From: Roseateles_B flavus
GTDB lineage: Bacteria > Pseudomonadota > Gammaproteobacteria > Burkholderiales > Burkholderiaceae_C
DNA length: 64,000 nt
Direction of reading: 5' to 3'
Assembly (NCBI RefSeq): GCF_039872765.1
Contig: NZ_JBDPZC010000001.1
Location: forward strand, 434,001 to 498,000
The position numbers and the translations under genes were made by a program. This document shows, piece by piece, positions 51,999-60,753 of this stretch (position 1 is its first letter; every line of letters starts with the position of its first letter). A model generated the notes under the pieces. The model was not told the origin of the DNA. It made no database searches and was given only the letters and a program-made list of their open reading frames with translations.

Positions 51999-52236
51999 GG
52001 GACTTCCGTTGAGGCCGGGGCTCCGCAAGGGAGCATGGCCTGGGTGCAGGGCGGCCATCACGGCGCCCGGGGCCGCGATTGTGCCCAGCCGCCGCGCGTC
52101 GGCCGTCCCTCCGATGGGGGTGAATCGCATGCCTGCAACAGCGCCAGACGGGCGATACGCATGTCCATCGGCCGGCGCCGCGGGCCCGGGCCTGCTAGGC
52201 TGCGCCTCTTCCGTACCTGATCTCGCGAGGCGCATC

Positions 52237-53151
52237 TTGAGCAGCTCCGGCAGCCTTCCCTTGAGGCATTTCCTGCTGGCCCTGGCCGTGGTGGCCATCT
52301 GGGGCAGCAACTTCGTGGTGATCCGGCTGGGGCTCAACGCCTTCCCCCCGCTGCTCTTCGCGACCCTGCGCTTCTCGATGGCGGTGCTCCCGGCCATCTT
52401 CTTCCTGCCCCGGCCGGACGTGCCCTGGCGCAATCTGGCGGCCTATGGGGCGCTGGTGGGCGTGGGGCAGTTCGGCCTGCTCTACCTGGCCATGGGCTCG
52501 CAGATCTCGCCGGGCCTGGCCTCGCTGGTGATCCAGACCCAGGTCTTCTTCACCCTGCTGCTGGCCATGCGCATCACCCACGAGCCGGTGCGGGGCTTCC
52601 AGTGGCTGGCGCTGGGCCTGGCGGCCTGCGGCCTGGCCGTCATCGCCAGCCATACCGACGGCAGCACCACGGTGACGGGCCTTTGCATGGTCCTGCTGGC
52701 GGCCTTCAGCTGGGCCAGCGGCAATATCGTCGGCAAGAAGGCCGGGCGGGTGAACATGCTGGCCTATGTGGTCTGGAGCAGCTTCTTCGCGGCGCCGCCC
52801 CTGCTGCTGATGTCCCTGGTCTTCGAGGGGCCGGCCCGTATCGGCGAAGGGCTCAGCCAGGCCGGCTGGGGCGCCTGGGGGGCGGTGGCCTGGCAGGCCT
52901 TCGCCAACACGCTCTTCGGCTATGGCGTGTGGAGCTGGCTGCTGTCGCGCCATGCGGCCTCGCAGATCGTGCCCATGGCCCTGCTGGTGCCGGTCTTCGG
53001 CATGAGCACGGCGGCCTGGTACCTGCATGAGCCGCTGCCGGGCTGGAAGCTCACGGCGGCGGCCCTGGTGCTCAGCGGTCTGGCGCTGAACCTGCTGTGG
53101 CCCCTGCGGCCCTGGGCGAAGGCGGGAAACAAGCCCGCGACCACCGGCTGA
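52237..53151 (+). CDS. EamA-family (DMT) transporter
   Basis: The 304-residue inner-membrane protein has about ten membrane segments in two EamA repeats. It opens with LAVVAIWGSNFVVIRLGLNAFPPLLFATLRF, typical of the O-acetylserine/cysteine exporter EamA (YdeD) branch; the substrate is not certain. TTG 52237 is preferred because GAGG lies 6 bases upstream; a second TTG at 52261 is the alternative. It is divergent from the M48 gene. Confidence 0.82.
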   Translation: MSSSGSLPLRHFLLALAVVAIWGSNFVVIRLGLNAFPPLLFATLRFSMAVLPAIFFLPRPDVPWRNLAAYGALVGVGQFGLLYLAMGSQISPGLASLVIQTQVFFTLLLAMRITHEPVRGFQWLALGLAACGLAVIASHTDGSTTVTGLCMVLLAAFSWASGNIVGKKAGRVNMLAYVVWSSFFAAPPLLLMSLVFEGPARIGEGLSQAGWGAWGAVAWQAFANTLFGYGVWSWLLSRHAASQIVPMALLVPVFGMSTAAWYLHEPLPGWKLTAAALVLSGLALNLLWPLRPWAKAGNKPATTG

Positions 53152-53191
53152 TCCCGGGCTCGCGGCCAGGGCCGCGGCGTATGCTCAGGCC

Positions 53192-53893
53192 ATGGATGCC
53201 TCTCGCCGTGCGCTGCTGAGCCTGTTCGCCTCTCTGGTCCTGAACCTGGCCCTGGTGCTGCCCGCCCGGGCGGCCGAGCCGCGCGTCAATCTGTGGGTGG
53301 AGCTGCGCTGGGTGGACAGCCGCGTGAGCCAGGCGGCCGTCGCCGGCGTGCGTGATGGCGCGGTGGTGGTGGGCACGGGCGGCTCGGTCTCGCCCCGCGG
53401 CGCCATCGTGCTGAGTACCGAGCAGCACGCCGCGCAAGGCCAGCTGTTGCAGCGCCTGACCGTCCTCAACGGCTTTCGGGCTTCGGTGCAACTGGCCGAG
53501 CTCACGCCCCTGCAGTGGCTGGACATGAGCGTGCCGGTCTCTCCGGGCTCGACGGGACAGGCGCCGGCCCGGGACGCGGGCCGAGCCCAGCTGCGCCAGG
53601 GCTATGTCGAGCAGGTGCGCGGCTTCAGCCTGGAACCCCATTGGTCGGGCGGCCGCGAGCCGGTGCGGGTCACCTTGCGGACGCAAGACCTGACCCCCAG
53701 CGAGTCCGGCGCCGGCCAGCCGCCGGTGCGCACCGAGCTGGAGTCCACGGCCCTGGTCCCGCTGGACGAATGGGTGACCGTGGCCCGCACGGGTGGCCCG
53801 CTGCGGCGCAGCGAGCGCGGCACCTTCAGCACCCGTGACGCCGAGTCGGTGAGCAGCCGCGAGCTGCAGGTCCGCATTCAGGTGGCGCCCTGA
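53192..53893 (+). CDS. Exported hypothetical protein, secretin-domain-like
   Basis: The 233-residue protein has a signal peptide (about 1-28, ARA-A). The following beta-rich region (VNLWVELRWVD, LTVLNGFRASVQLAELTPLQW, LEPHWSGGREPVRVTLR) resembles the periplasmic N-domain-like exported proteins of Burkholderiales distantly related to secretins. It is far too short to form a pore. Its function is unknown. Confidence 0.65.
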   Translation: MDASRRALLSLFASLVLNLALVLPARAAEPRVNLWVELRWVDSRVSQAAVAGVRDGAVVVGTGGSVSPRGAIVLSTEQHAAQGQLLQRLTVLNGFRASVQLAELTPLQWLDMSVPVSPGSTGQAPARDAGRAQLRQGYVEQVRGFSLEPHWSGGREPVRVTLRTQDLTPSESGAGQPPVRTELESTALVPLDEWVTVARTGGPLRRSERGTFSTRDAESVSSRELQVRIQVAP

Positions 53894-53911
53894 GTCTGGA
53901 GCGCCTGTTTC

Positions 53912-53940
53912 GGTTAATTGGTATTCAAGTGGCATCTAAT
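53912..53940 (+). promoter_or_regulatory. Possible promoter of the chitinase gene
   Basis: An AT-rich island (53905-53945) in a GC-rich background contains TCTAAT (53935-53940), which matches the -10 consensus at five of six bases. No good -35 box lies 16-18 bases upstream. The start would be near 53947, about 30 bases ahead of the ATG. Confidence 0.3.
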
Positions 53941-53978
53941 TTGCGCTAGGCTGCGAGCTCTTGCGTGAAAGGATCGCC

Positions 53979-55262
53979 ATGCTCAAGTCCCTCCGGCCCC
54001 GTCGCCTGTGCCGCAGCCTGTGCCTGCTGCTGGTGGCGGGTCTCGTCGCCTCGGCCTGGGCCGACCCTCAGCCTGCGCCGCCGCCGCCCGCGGGCCTGTT
54101 CACGCCCGGCGCGCTGGACTTCGAGCCGACCAGCGGCAAGGTGCTGGGCCTCTACGTGGCCAACTGGGAGCCACCCAGCCGTGTGGCCGCCCTGCCCGCG
54201 GGCAGCCTGACGCATGTGCTCTACGCCTTCCTGCGCGCCTGCGGCCCCGGGCAACTGCCCAAGGACGCGCCCAAGTGCGAGGGCCGGGCCGAGCATTCTT
54301 TGGGCTGGAGCGCCGTCGATGCCCGCTTCGATGCTGCCTTTGCCGCGCTGAAGTCGCGTGCGCCGCAGCTGAAGGTGCTGGCCTCCGTGGGCGGCTGGGG
54401 TGGCTCGGATCCCTTCTTCCACTTCGCCAACGAGGCGCCGCGGCGCGCCGTCTTCGTGGCCTCGGCCCTGCAGTTCCTGCGCGAGCATCCGGCCTTCGAC
54501 GGCATCGACATCGACTGGGAGCACCCCGGCGGCAATGGCAGCGCCAACGGTGTCGCGCTGGGCAGTCCGGCGGACGGGCAGGGCTTTGCCGATCTCATGC
54601 AGGACCTGAGGGCGGGCCTGGACCGCCTGACGGCTGAGACCGGCCGGCTCTACCAGCTGACCGTGGCCGTCAACCCCATCCAGCAGATCACCCGGCGCAT
54701 CGACTACCGCCGCGCAGCGCCCGCCCTGGACCTGGTCTTCATGATGAGCTACGACTACCACGGCGGCTGGTCCGAGCGCGTGGGGCACCACAGCGCGCTG
54801 CACGGCTCGGCGCCGCAGTCGGACGATAGCCTGGCGCAGTCGGTGCAGAACCTGGTCGAGGCGGGCGTGCCCCGGGCCAAGCTGGTGGCCGGCGTGGCGA
54901 TGTACGGGCGAGGCTTCAGCGGCGTGCGCGAGCCGCGGCACGGGGCCGGCAAGACGGGCGCCTTCCCGGGGGGGGACGGCTCCATGGGTTGGGCCGCGCT
55001 TTCGCAGCGTTATTTTGATGGGCAGGGTCGGCCGCGGCATGGCTACCAGGTGCTGTTCGATCCCCTCACCCAGGCCTATGCCCTCTACCAGCCGCGCCTG
55101 CAGCTGTGGATGGGCTATGACGATCCGCGCGCCGTGCTGGCCAAGGGGCAGTTCGTGCGCGAGCAGGGCCTGGCCGGGCTCTTTGCCTGGGAGTGGAGCC
55201 AGGACAACGGCGCCCTGCTCAACGCCATGAACCGCGGCCTGGGGCATCCGGTACTGCCGTGA
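53979..55262 (+). CDS. Secreted chitinase, glycoside hydrolase family 18
   Basis: The 427-residue enzyme hydrolyses chitin with a substrate-assisted mechanism. A signal peptide (about 1-28) is followed by the GH18 barrel, with SVGGW at 136-140 and the catalytic motif DGIDIDWE at 174-181 (Asp174, Asp177, Asp179, Glu181). MSYDYHG and the C-terminal FAWEWSQDNG are also family features. There is no chitin-binding domain. ATG 53979 has GAAAGGA 6 bases upstream. Export through the Sec pathway and then type II secretion is likely but not shown. Confidence 0.93.
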   Translation: MLKSLRPRRLCRSLCLLLVAGLVASAWADPQPAPPPPAGLFTPGALDFEPTSGKVLGLYVANWEPPSRVAALPAGSLTHVLYAFLRACGPGQLPKDAPKCEGRAEHSLGWSAVDARFDAAFAALKSRAPQLKVLASVGGWGGSDPFFHFANEAPRRAVFVASALQFLREHPAFDGIDIDWEHPGGNGSANGVALGSPADGQGFADLMQDLRAGLDRLTAETGRLYQLTVAVNPIQQITRRIDYRRAAPALDLVFMMSYDYHGGWSERVGHHSALHGSAPQSDDSLAQSVQNLVEAGVPRAKLVAGVAMYGRGFSGVREPRHGAGKTGAFPGGDGSMGWAALSQRYFDGQGRPRHGYQVLFDPLTQAYALYQPRLQLWMGYDDPRAVLAKGQFVREQGLAGLFAWEWSQDNGALLNAMNRGLGHPVLP

Positions 55263-55328
55263 GCCAGGTCAAGGCGCGGCGGCCCGGCTGCCAACAAGAT
55301 GAGGACTCCCGCCCGCACGGAGCTCTCC

Positions 55329-55913
55329 ATGACACGCATCCTGATCCTGCAAGGTCATCCTGATGCCGATGCACCGCATCTCTGCCATGCGCTGGCCGAG
55401 TCCTATGGCGCCGGCGCCCGCGAGGCCGGCCACGAGCTGCGCCAGGTGGACGTGGCCCGCCTGGACTTCCCTCTGCTGCGTTCCCAGCAGGACTGGGAGC
55501 AGGGGGCGCTGCCGCCCGGCCTGCGCCAGGCGCAGGAGGACATCGCCTGGGCGCAGCACCTGCTGATCGTCTTTCCCTTGTGGCTGGGCGAGATGCCGGC
55601 CCTGCTGAAGGGCTTTCTGGAGCAGGTGGCGCGGCCGGGCTTTGCCTTCAAGGCCGAGGGCGGCAACCCCTTCGGCCGCAAGGGCCTGCAGGGGCGCTCG
55701 GCCCGCGTGCTGGTGACCATGGGCATGCCGGCCCTGGTCTACCGCTATTACTTCCGGGCGCACAGCCTCAAGTCCCTGGAGCGCAACATCCTGGGCTTCG
55801 TGGGCATCGCGCCCATCCACGAGACCCTCATCGGCATGGTCGGCCAGCTCAAGCCCGCGCAGCTGCAGGCCCAGCAGGAGAAGCTGCGCCGGCTGGGGCA
55901 GCGCGCGGCCTGA
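55329..55913 (+). CDS. NAD(P)H quinone oxidoreductase-like flavoprotein
   Basis: The 194-residue flavodoxin-fold protein of the NQO1/KefF/YheR group opens with ILILQGHPD, the FMN/FAD phosphate-binding loop. It has LLIVFPLWLGEMPALLKGFLEQV, which is typical. ATG 55329 has GGAG 6 bases upstream. It probably reduces quinones or similar electrophiles with NAD(P)H. No KefC-type channel gene is adjacent. Confidence 0.87.
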   Translation: MTRILILQGHPDADAPHLCHALAESYGAGAREAGHELRQVDVARLDFPLLRSQQDWEQGALPPGLRQAQEDIAWAQHLLIVFPLWLGEMPALLKGFLEQVARPGFAFKAEGGNPFGRKGLQGRSARVLVTMGMPALVYRYYFRAHSLKSLERNILGFVGIAPIHETLIGMVGQLKPAQLQAQQEKLRRLGQRAA

Positions 55914-55919
55914 GCCGCC

Positions 55920-56516
55920 TCAGTGCCACCACCGCAGCCAGCGGCTGCGCAGCGCCTGGCGCCAGTTGATGCGGGTGAAGAGCCAGACGCCCGCCAGCAG
56001 CAGGCACTGGCTGACGACGAAGTAGATGCCACCGGCCAGGCCGCTGAGCTGCAGCTCCAGCTGGCGCCCGGCATAGGCACCGCCGATCACGGCGACCGTG
56101 TAGCTGATGAAGCGCCCCACGAAGAAGGGCCAGGCCAGCAGCCGCAGCGGCGCCCGGGCCAGGCCGTAGGCCAGGAACAGCACGTTGGAGGGCAGGGGGC
56201 TGATGGCGAAGGCCAGGAAGGCCAGGGTGCTGGCTCGTTCGTGGCCCTTGATGGCGTCGGCCACCTCGTGCATGTTGGCGCGCATGGCGGGGCGCATCCA
56301 GCGGCTGGCGCTGATGCGCTGGGCGGAGCGGGCCAGCATCAGCCGACCGCCGGTGGCCGCGACGGCCGCCACGCCCGCGATGGCCAGCGGCGCGGTGCCG
56401 GGTTGCTGCAGGGCGTAGAAGGCGAGCAGCATCCAGGTCGGCGGGGCGAAGGCCGGCATGGCATTGAGCACGAAGACGCCGCCCGCCAGCAGCAGCAGCA
56501 GGCTGAACTCAGGCAT
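55920..56516 (-). CDS. Small integral membrane protein, DedA/VTT-like
   Basis: The 198-residue protein has five or six hydrophobic segments and an AISPLPSNVLFLAYGLA stretch that resembles the re-entrant loop of DedA/VTT proteins. The match is weak, and the classical E-x(8)-P-x-E motif is not seen. It overlaps the LysR gene upstream by 8 bases and ends 7 bases from the convergent quinone reductase gene. Transport or lipid scrambling is a guess. Confidence 0.6.
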   Translation of the reverse strand: MPEFSLLLLLAGGVFVLNAMPAFAPPTWMLLAFYALQQPGTAPLAIAGVAAVAATGGRLMLARSAQRISASRWMRPAMRANMHEVADAIKGHERASTLAFLAFAISPLPSNVLFLAYGLARAPLRLLAWPFFVGRFISYTVAVIGGAYAGRQLELQLSGLAGGIYFVVSQCLLLAGVWLFTRINWRQALRSRWLRWWH

Positions 56517-57414
56517 GCGCGCCTCCGGGCACGGCCGGTTGTGCCGAGGGCGCCAGCAGCTCGACCAGGCGCTGGCCGGCCCGGCCCAGCGGGCGGTCCA
56601 GGCGCTGCACCAGCCAGGGCGTGAAGCGGTAGCGCGAGCCGCCCTCGTAGGCCAGCTCCTGCAGCGCTCCGCTGGCCAGGGGCTCGTCGGCCAGGTAGCG
56701 GGGGATCCAGCCGAAGCCCATGCCCATCAGCAGCGCCTGGCGCTTGGCCATGAAGCCGGAAAGATAGAAGACGCGTTCACCGCCAAACATGTGCCGATCA
56801 TCGCCGCGTTCGCTGCTGTCCTGCACGCTGAGCTCCACATGGGCCTGCAGCTCGGCCAGCGTGGCAGGCCGCCCCAGCCGGGCCAGGGCGTGCTCCGGCG
56901 CGATGCACAGCACGCATTCCACCTCCGGCAAGGCCAGCGCCCGGCACTGGGCATTGGGCTCGTATTCCTTGACCAGCATCAGGTCGGCGTGGTCCTTGTC
57001 GAAGCGGTACTGCACGCCGTGCAGGAACTCGATCTTGAGCTGGATCCGCGTGGGGATGCCCTCTTCGGCCAGCTGCTTGAGCGCCTGCAGGGTGTCCGCC
57101 TGCGGCAGGATGCCGTCGACCACCACCAGCAGGCGCGGCTCCCAGCCCGAGGCCAGCTGCTGGGCGAGCGCCTCCAGCTGATGGGCGTGCTGCAGCAGGC
57201 GCCGGCCTTCGTTGAGCACGGCCTCGCCCTGCGGCGTCAGGCGCACGCGGTAGCCGCTGCGGTCCAGCAGGGGCAGGCGCAGCTGCTCCTCCAGCTTCTT
57301 GACCTGGTAGCTGACGGCCGAGGTGACCTTGTGCAGGTGCTCCGCGGCCTGTGCATAGCTGCCGTTGCGGACCACGGCGTCCAGCGCGGCAAGGGCCTCC
57401 AGGTCGAGCTTCAT
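56509..57414 (-). CDS. LysR-family regulator, candidate regulator of hpd
   Basis: The 301-residue protein has an N-terminal helix-turn-helix (LAALDAVVRNGSYAQAAEHLHKVTSAVSYQVKKLE, about 7-42) and a ligand domain. ATG 57414 is the start that leaves a normal LysR N-terminus. It is divergent from hpd with an inverted repeat in the 114-bp gap, so it probably controls hpd and itself in response to a tyrosine-derived metabolite. The resemblance is to ArgP/IciA-like LysR proteins; the ligand is unknown. Confidence 0.87.
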   Translation of the reverse strand: MKLDLEALAALDAVVRNGSYAQAAEHLHKVTSAVSYQVKKLEEQLRLPLLDRSGYRVRLTPQGEAVLNEGRRLLQHAHQLEALAQQLASGWEPRLLVVVDGILPQADTLQALKQLAEEGIPTRIQLKIEFLHGVQYRFDKDHADLMLVKEYEPNAQCRALALPEVECVLCIAPEHALARLGRPATLAELQAHVELSVQDSSERGDDRHMFGGERVFYLSGFMAKRQALLMGMGFGWIPRYLADEPLASGALQELAYEGGSRYRFTPWLVQRLDRPLGRAGQRLVELLAPSAQPAVPGGAHA

Positions 57415-57444
57415 GATCGATTTTCTTGAATGAGTTTCGCAAGG

Positions 57445-57465
57445 AAATTCGCTTTCTTCGAATTT
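57445..57465. promoter_or_regulatory. Inverted repeat between lysR and hpd, candidate LysR site
   Basis: AAATTCG-N7-CGAATTT is a perfect dyad with 7-bp arms in the 114-bp gap between the divergent LysR and hpd genes. LysR sites often have T-N11-A symmetry, and this dyad fits that size. It is 64 bases before the hpd start. Confidence 0.55.
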
Positions 57466-57528
57466 GAGCCCCAAGAAGAATCACGGTCAATCCACCCCCC
57501 CGCTCTACCCAGGAAAAGAGGAGACCCC

Positions 57529-58572
57529 ATGAGCCAGATCAATCCCTGCGGCCTTCGCGGCATCGAGTTCACCGAGTTCTGCGGCCCGGATCTGCAGCAT
57601 CTGGAGTCTCTGTTCTGGGCCTTCGGCTTCTCCAAGCTGCGCCGCCATGCGTCCAAGGACATCGCCTACTTCCGCCAGAACGACATCCACTTCCTGCTCA
57701 ACGGCGAGCGCGAAGGCCATTCGGCCCAGTTCGCCCGCCGCCATGGCCCGGCCATCAGCGCCATGGGCTGGCGCGTGGACGACGCCCAGACTGCCCTGCA
57801 CGCGGCGGTGAGCCGCGGCGCGGTGGAGGTGCCGGCCGCCCTGAAGGACCATGCCTATCCGGCCGTGTGGGGCATCGGCGAGAGCGTGATCTACTTCATC
57901 GATGCCCAGTCCTGGGGCTCCGCGCCCCTGTCGCTCTACGAGCGTGACTTCGTGGCCCTGGAGCAGCCCCTGGTCCAGCCGGACAAGGGCTTTCTGGTGG
58001 TGGACCACCTGACCAACAACGTGCCGCCCGGCGAGCAGGACAAGTGGGCGGACTTCTACCGCGACATCTTCGGCTTCACCCAGGTGCGCTACTTCGACAT
58101 CCAGGGCGTCAAGACCGGGCTGACCAGCTTTGCGCTGCGCTCGCCGGATGGCTCTTTCTGCATCCCCATCAACCAGCCCAAGGATGACAAGGACCAGATC
58201 GCCGAGTACCTGCGCGAGTACAAGGGCCCCGGCGTCCAGCACCTGGCCTTCCTGACGCGCGACATCCTGGCCTCGCTGGATGCGCTCAAGGGCAGCCCCA
58301 TCGAGACCCTGGAGATCGATGCGGACTACTACCGCGAGGTCTTCGAGCGCGTGCCCGGCGTGCGCGAGGACCACGCCCGCCTGGCGCAGCATCAGGTGCT
58401 GGTCGACGGCGACGAGCAGGGCTACCTGCTGCAGATCTTCACCAAGAACATCATCGGGCCGATCTTCATCGAGATCATCCAGCGCGCGAACAACCTGGGC
58501 TTCGGCGAAGGCAACTTCGGCGCCCTGTTCCGCTCGCTGGAGAAGGACCAGGAGCGCCGCGGCCTGATCTGA
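57529..58572 (+). CDS. hpd: 4-Hydroxyphenylpyruvate dioxygenase
   Basis: The enzyme converts 4-hydroxyphenylpyruvate and O2 to homogentisate and CO2 in tyrosine breakdown. The 347-residue protein has two vicinal-oxygen-chelate domains. The Fe(II) ligands are His160 (VVDHLTNN), His238 (GVQHLAF) and Glu315 (FIEIIQR). GAGGAG lies about 7 bases before ATG 57529. Its neighbours are a divergent LysR gene and unrelated receivers; homogentisate dioxygenase is not in the window. Confidence 0.96.
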   Translation: MSQINPCGLRGIEFTEFCGPDLQHLESLFWAFGFSKLRRHASKDIAYFRQNDIHFLLNGEREGHSAQFARRHGPAISAMGWRVDDAQTALHAAVSRGAVEVPAALKDHAYPAVWGIGESVIYFIDAQSWGSAPLSLYERDFVALEQPLVQPDKGFLVVDHLTNNVPPGEQDKWADFYRDIFGFTQVRYFDIQGVKTGLTSFALRSPDGSFCIPINQPKDDKDQIAEYLREYKGPGVQHLAFLTRDILASLDALKGSPIETLEIDADYYREVFERVPGVREDHARLAQHQVLVDGDEQGYLLQIFTKNIIGPIFIEIIQRANNLGFGEGNFGALFRSLEKDQERRGLI

Positions 58573-58583
58573 GGCTCGCACAA

Positions 58584-58600
58584 GGGCGCCCCCGGCGCCC
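58584..58600 (+). terminator. GC-rich hairpin after hpd
   Basis: GGGCGCC-CCC-GGCGCCC is a perfect 7-bp stem with a 3-nt loop, 12 bases after the hpd stop. No T-run follows, so it is a weak terminator or 3'-end stabiliser. Confidence 0.4.
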
Positions 58601-58691
58601 ATAGTTCACGGCAGGGCGGCCGGCGTTTGTGCGCTGTCAGCGTGCGCGCCGGCCTGCGGCGCTAGCCTTGGCAGGTTCCGGAGCCCTGCCC

Positions 58692-59093
58692 ATGAAGAAG
58701 AAGTTGCTGGTCGTCGAAGACCAGTCCGAGATCCGCCAGCTCTTGCGCATGACCCTCGAGGACGAGGGCCTGGAGATTTTCGAATGCGCGGACGCCGCCA
58801 CCGGCGAGATCCTGGCCCGCGAATGCCGGCCCGACGCCATCGTGCTCGACGTGATGATGCCCGGGCCCTTCGACGGCCTGGAGCTGTGCCGCCGGCTGAA
58901 GGCCGACCCCACGCTGTCCGGCATCAAGGTGCTGATGGTCAGTGCGCGCGGGCACCGCAACGATGTGCTGATCGGCCGCCAGGCCGGTGCCGACGAATAC
59001 CTCATCAAGCCCTTCAGCCCTGCCCGCCTGGCCGAGCAGCTGCATCTCTGGTTCGACGAGCCCCCGCCGCTGCAGCCGGACATCGCCGTCTGA
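58692..59093 (+). CDS. Receiver-only response regulator
   Basis: The 133-residue protein is a complete receiver domain with no output domain. Acidic pocket Glu9/Asp10, phospho-acceptor Asp53 (LDVMMPG), switch Ser84 and Lys106 (YLIKPF) are all present, so it should be phosphorylatable. Stand-alone receivers act by binding partner proteins. No histidine kinase gene is near. It is paralogous to the gene at 59281, with near-identical stretches (for example CADAATGEILAR). Confidence 0.9.
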   Translation: MKKKLLVVEDQSEIRQLLRMTLEDEGLEIFECADAATGEILARECRPDAIVLDVMMPGPFDGLELCRRLKADPTLSGIKVLMVSARGHRNDVLIGRQAGADEYLIKPFSPARLAEQLHLWFDEPPPLQPDIAV

Positions 59094-59130
59094 GCCCGGC
59101 CGCGGCAGGCGGCCTCGGTCCGGGCAAATA

Positions 59131-59188
59131 CTGATCCCCCCGTTCGTGACAAATGTCGCGCCCCCGAGCGGCCTGGGGCGGGGATCAG
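59131..59188 (+). other. Long two-part stem-loop between the tandem receiver genes
   Basis: Perfect outer arms CTGATCCCC (59131-59139) and GGGGATCAG (59180-59188) enclose a second stem CCGTTCG (59140-59146) / CGAGCGG (59165-59171) with one G-U pair. The element lies in the 187-bp gap between the two receiver genes and could be an mRNA structure limiting read-through or an operator pair. Confidence 0.55.
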
Positions 59189-59280
59189 GTCCGCGTCAGG
59201 ATTAACCCCTTGGTCAGCGCCTGCGAGCTTTGCGACCCTTCGCCCCGATTCATTCCAGCCCCCAGCTTGAAAGGTGCGTG

Positions 59281-59679
59281 ATGCGCAAGCAGTTGTTGCT
59301 CATTGAACCCCGGACGGACATTCGCAGCCTCCTGCGAGCCAGCCTCGACGCCGAGGATGTGGACATCCTGGAATGCGCCGACGCCGCCACCGGCGAGATC
59401 CTGGCGCGCAGCTGCCGCCCGGACGCCGTGGTGCTGGACCGCTTCATGCCCGGCCCCATCGACGGCATGGAGCTGTGCCGCCGCATCAAGGCCGATCCCA
59501 GCCTCTGGCGCACCCGCGTGCTGATGCTGGGCGGCGACCAGTTCGAGGAGATCGTCATCGACCTGGCCGAAGGCGCTGACGAATATCTGCCCGAGTCCTG
59601 CGCGCCCGAGCATGTCCAGCAGCAGCTCTCGGCCTGGCTGGAAGACGTGCCCGAGACCATTCTCGATATCTCGCTGTAA
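59281..59679 (+). CDS. Degenerate receiver-domain protein
   Basis: The 132-residue protein aligns position by position with the receiver upstream but has lost parts of the phosphorylation machinery. The pocket Asp10 is Pro (LLIEPRTD), the switch Ser84 is Gly (LMLGGD), and the Lys of the usual KPF is Glu (LPES, about 105). Asp53 (VVLDRFMPG) is kept. Such pseudo-receivers often signal without phosphorylation or bind a partner constitutively. ATG 59281 gives a start aligned to its paralogue. Confidence 0.87.
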   Translation: MRKQLLLIEPRTDIRSLLRASLDAEDVDILECADAATGEILARSCRPDAVVLDRFMPGPIDGMELCRRIKADPSLWRTRVLMLGGDQFEEIVIDLAEGADEYLPESCAPEHVQQQLSAWLEDVPETILDISL

Positions 59680-59694
59680 CGCCTGCGCCCTATC

Positions 59695-60084
59695 ATGGGT
59701 CGCATGAAGCTGGCCCTGATTGCCCACGACGGCAGGAAGAAGGAGATGGTGGCCCTGGCTGGGGAGTTCCTCGGCCTGCTGGGCCGCTGCACGCTGATGG
59801 CCACCGGCACCACCGGTGGGCGGTTGCAGCGCGAATGCGGGCTGCAGGTCGAGTGCCTGCTCTCGGGCCCGCTGGGCGGTGACCTGCAGATCGGCGCCCG
59901 CCTGGCCGTGGGCGGGGTGGACGCCGTGGTCTTCCTGCGCGACCCCATGACCCCGCAGCCGCATGAGCCGGACATCAACGCCCTGGTCCGCGCCTGCGAT
60001 GTGCACGACGTGCCCTGCGCCACCAATGTGGCCAGCGCCCGGCTGATGCTGCAGGCCTTGCAGGATCGCCTGGGGCCGGGCTGA
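59695..60084 (+). CDS. mgsA: Methylglyoxal synthase
   Basis: The 129-residue enzyme converts dihydroxyacetone phosphate to methylglyoxal and phosphate, relieving phosphate limitation of glycolysis. Family features are ALIAHDGRK, ATGTTGGRL, SGPLGGD with the catalytic Asp (about 63), DP near 83 and PHEPD with His90. The start may be ATG 59695 or ATG 59704; neither has a clear ribosome binding site. It lies 15 bases after the degenerate receiver gene, perhaps in one transcript. Confidence 0.93.
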   Translation: MGRMKLALIAHDGRKKEMVALAGEFLGLLGRCTLMATGTTGGRLQRECGLQVECLLSGPLGGDLQIGARLAVGGVDAVVFLRDPMTPQPHEPDINALVRACDVHDVPCATNVASARLMLQALQDRLGPG

Positions 60085-60087
60085 CGC

Positions 60088-60753
60088 TCAGGCCAGCGTG
60101 CGCCGGAGGAAGTCCACGCTGCGCTGCCAGGCCAGCGCGGCGGCGGCGGCATCGAAGACCTCCGGGCGGGCGTCATTGAAGAAGGCGTGGTCGGCCTCGT
60201 AGTGGAAGCACTCGGGCTGCTGGCCGGCGGCCCGCATGGCCTGCTCCAGCTGCGCCGCCGCGGCCGGCGTGCACCAGTCGTCCCGTGTGGCGAAGTGGCC
60301 CTGGAAGGGCTTGCGGATGCGGGCCGGGTCGGCAAAACCAGCGGACGGAATGCCGTAGAAGCAGACGGCCGCATCGAGCTCCGGCACATGCACGGCGGCG
60401 GCCACGGTCAGCGCGCCGCCCATGCAGAAGCCCAGGGCCCCCACCTTGCGGCCCGTCGCGGCCAGGTGCAGCACCGCGCCGCGCAGGTCCTGGTGCGTGG
60501 CATCGGGAAAGTCCAGGCCGTTCATCAGGTGGCTGGCTTCGTCGGCGCTGCTGGCCAGGCGGCCGCGGTAGAGGTCCGGCGCCAGGGTCTCGAAGCCCGC
60601 GGCGGCGAAGCGGTCGGCCAGCGCCCGGATGTGCCCGTTGAGCCCCCACCATTCCTGGATCAGCACCAGGCCCGGCGCACCGGGCTCGGCCGGGGCGAGG
60701 TAGGCGGCGCTGCGCTGGCCGTCGGGTCGCTTGAACTCGATCATCTGTCCCAT
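60088..60753 (-). CDS. Dienelactone hydrolase family protein
   Basis: The 221-residue alpha/beta hydrolase has the DLH triad: Cys110 in GFCMGG, an Asp at about 158-159 (RDDW) and His189 (ADHAFF). The oxyanion-side Glu34 is in QEWWGLN. These enzymes open dienelactones in chlorocatechol breakdown, but many homologues have other esters as substrates, and no catechol genes are near. It is convergent with mgsA, with a 3-base gap. Confidence 0.87.
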   Translation of the reverse strand: MGQMIEFKRPDGQRSAAYLAPAEPGAPGLVLIQEWWGLNGHIRALADRFAAAGFETLAPDLYRGRLASSADEASHLMNGLDFPDATHQDLRGAVLHLAATGRKVGALGFCMGGALTVAAAVHVPELDAAVCFYGIPSAGFADPARIRKPFQGHFATRDDWCTPAAAAQLEQAMRAAGQQPECFHYEADHAFFNDARPEVFDAAAAALAWQRSVDFLRRTLA

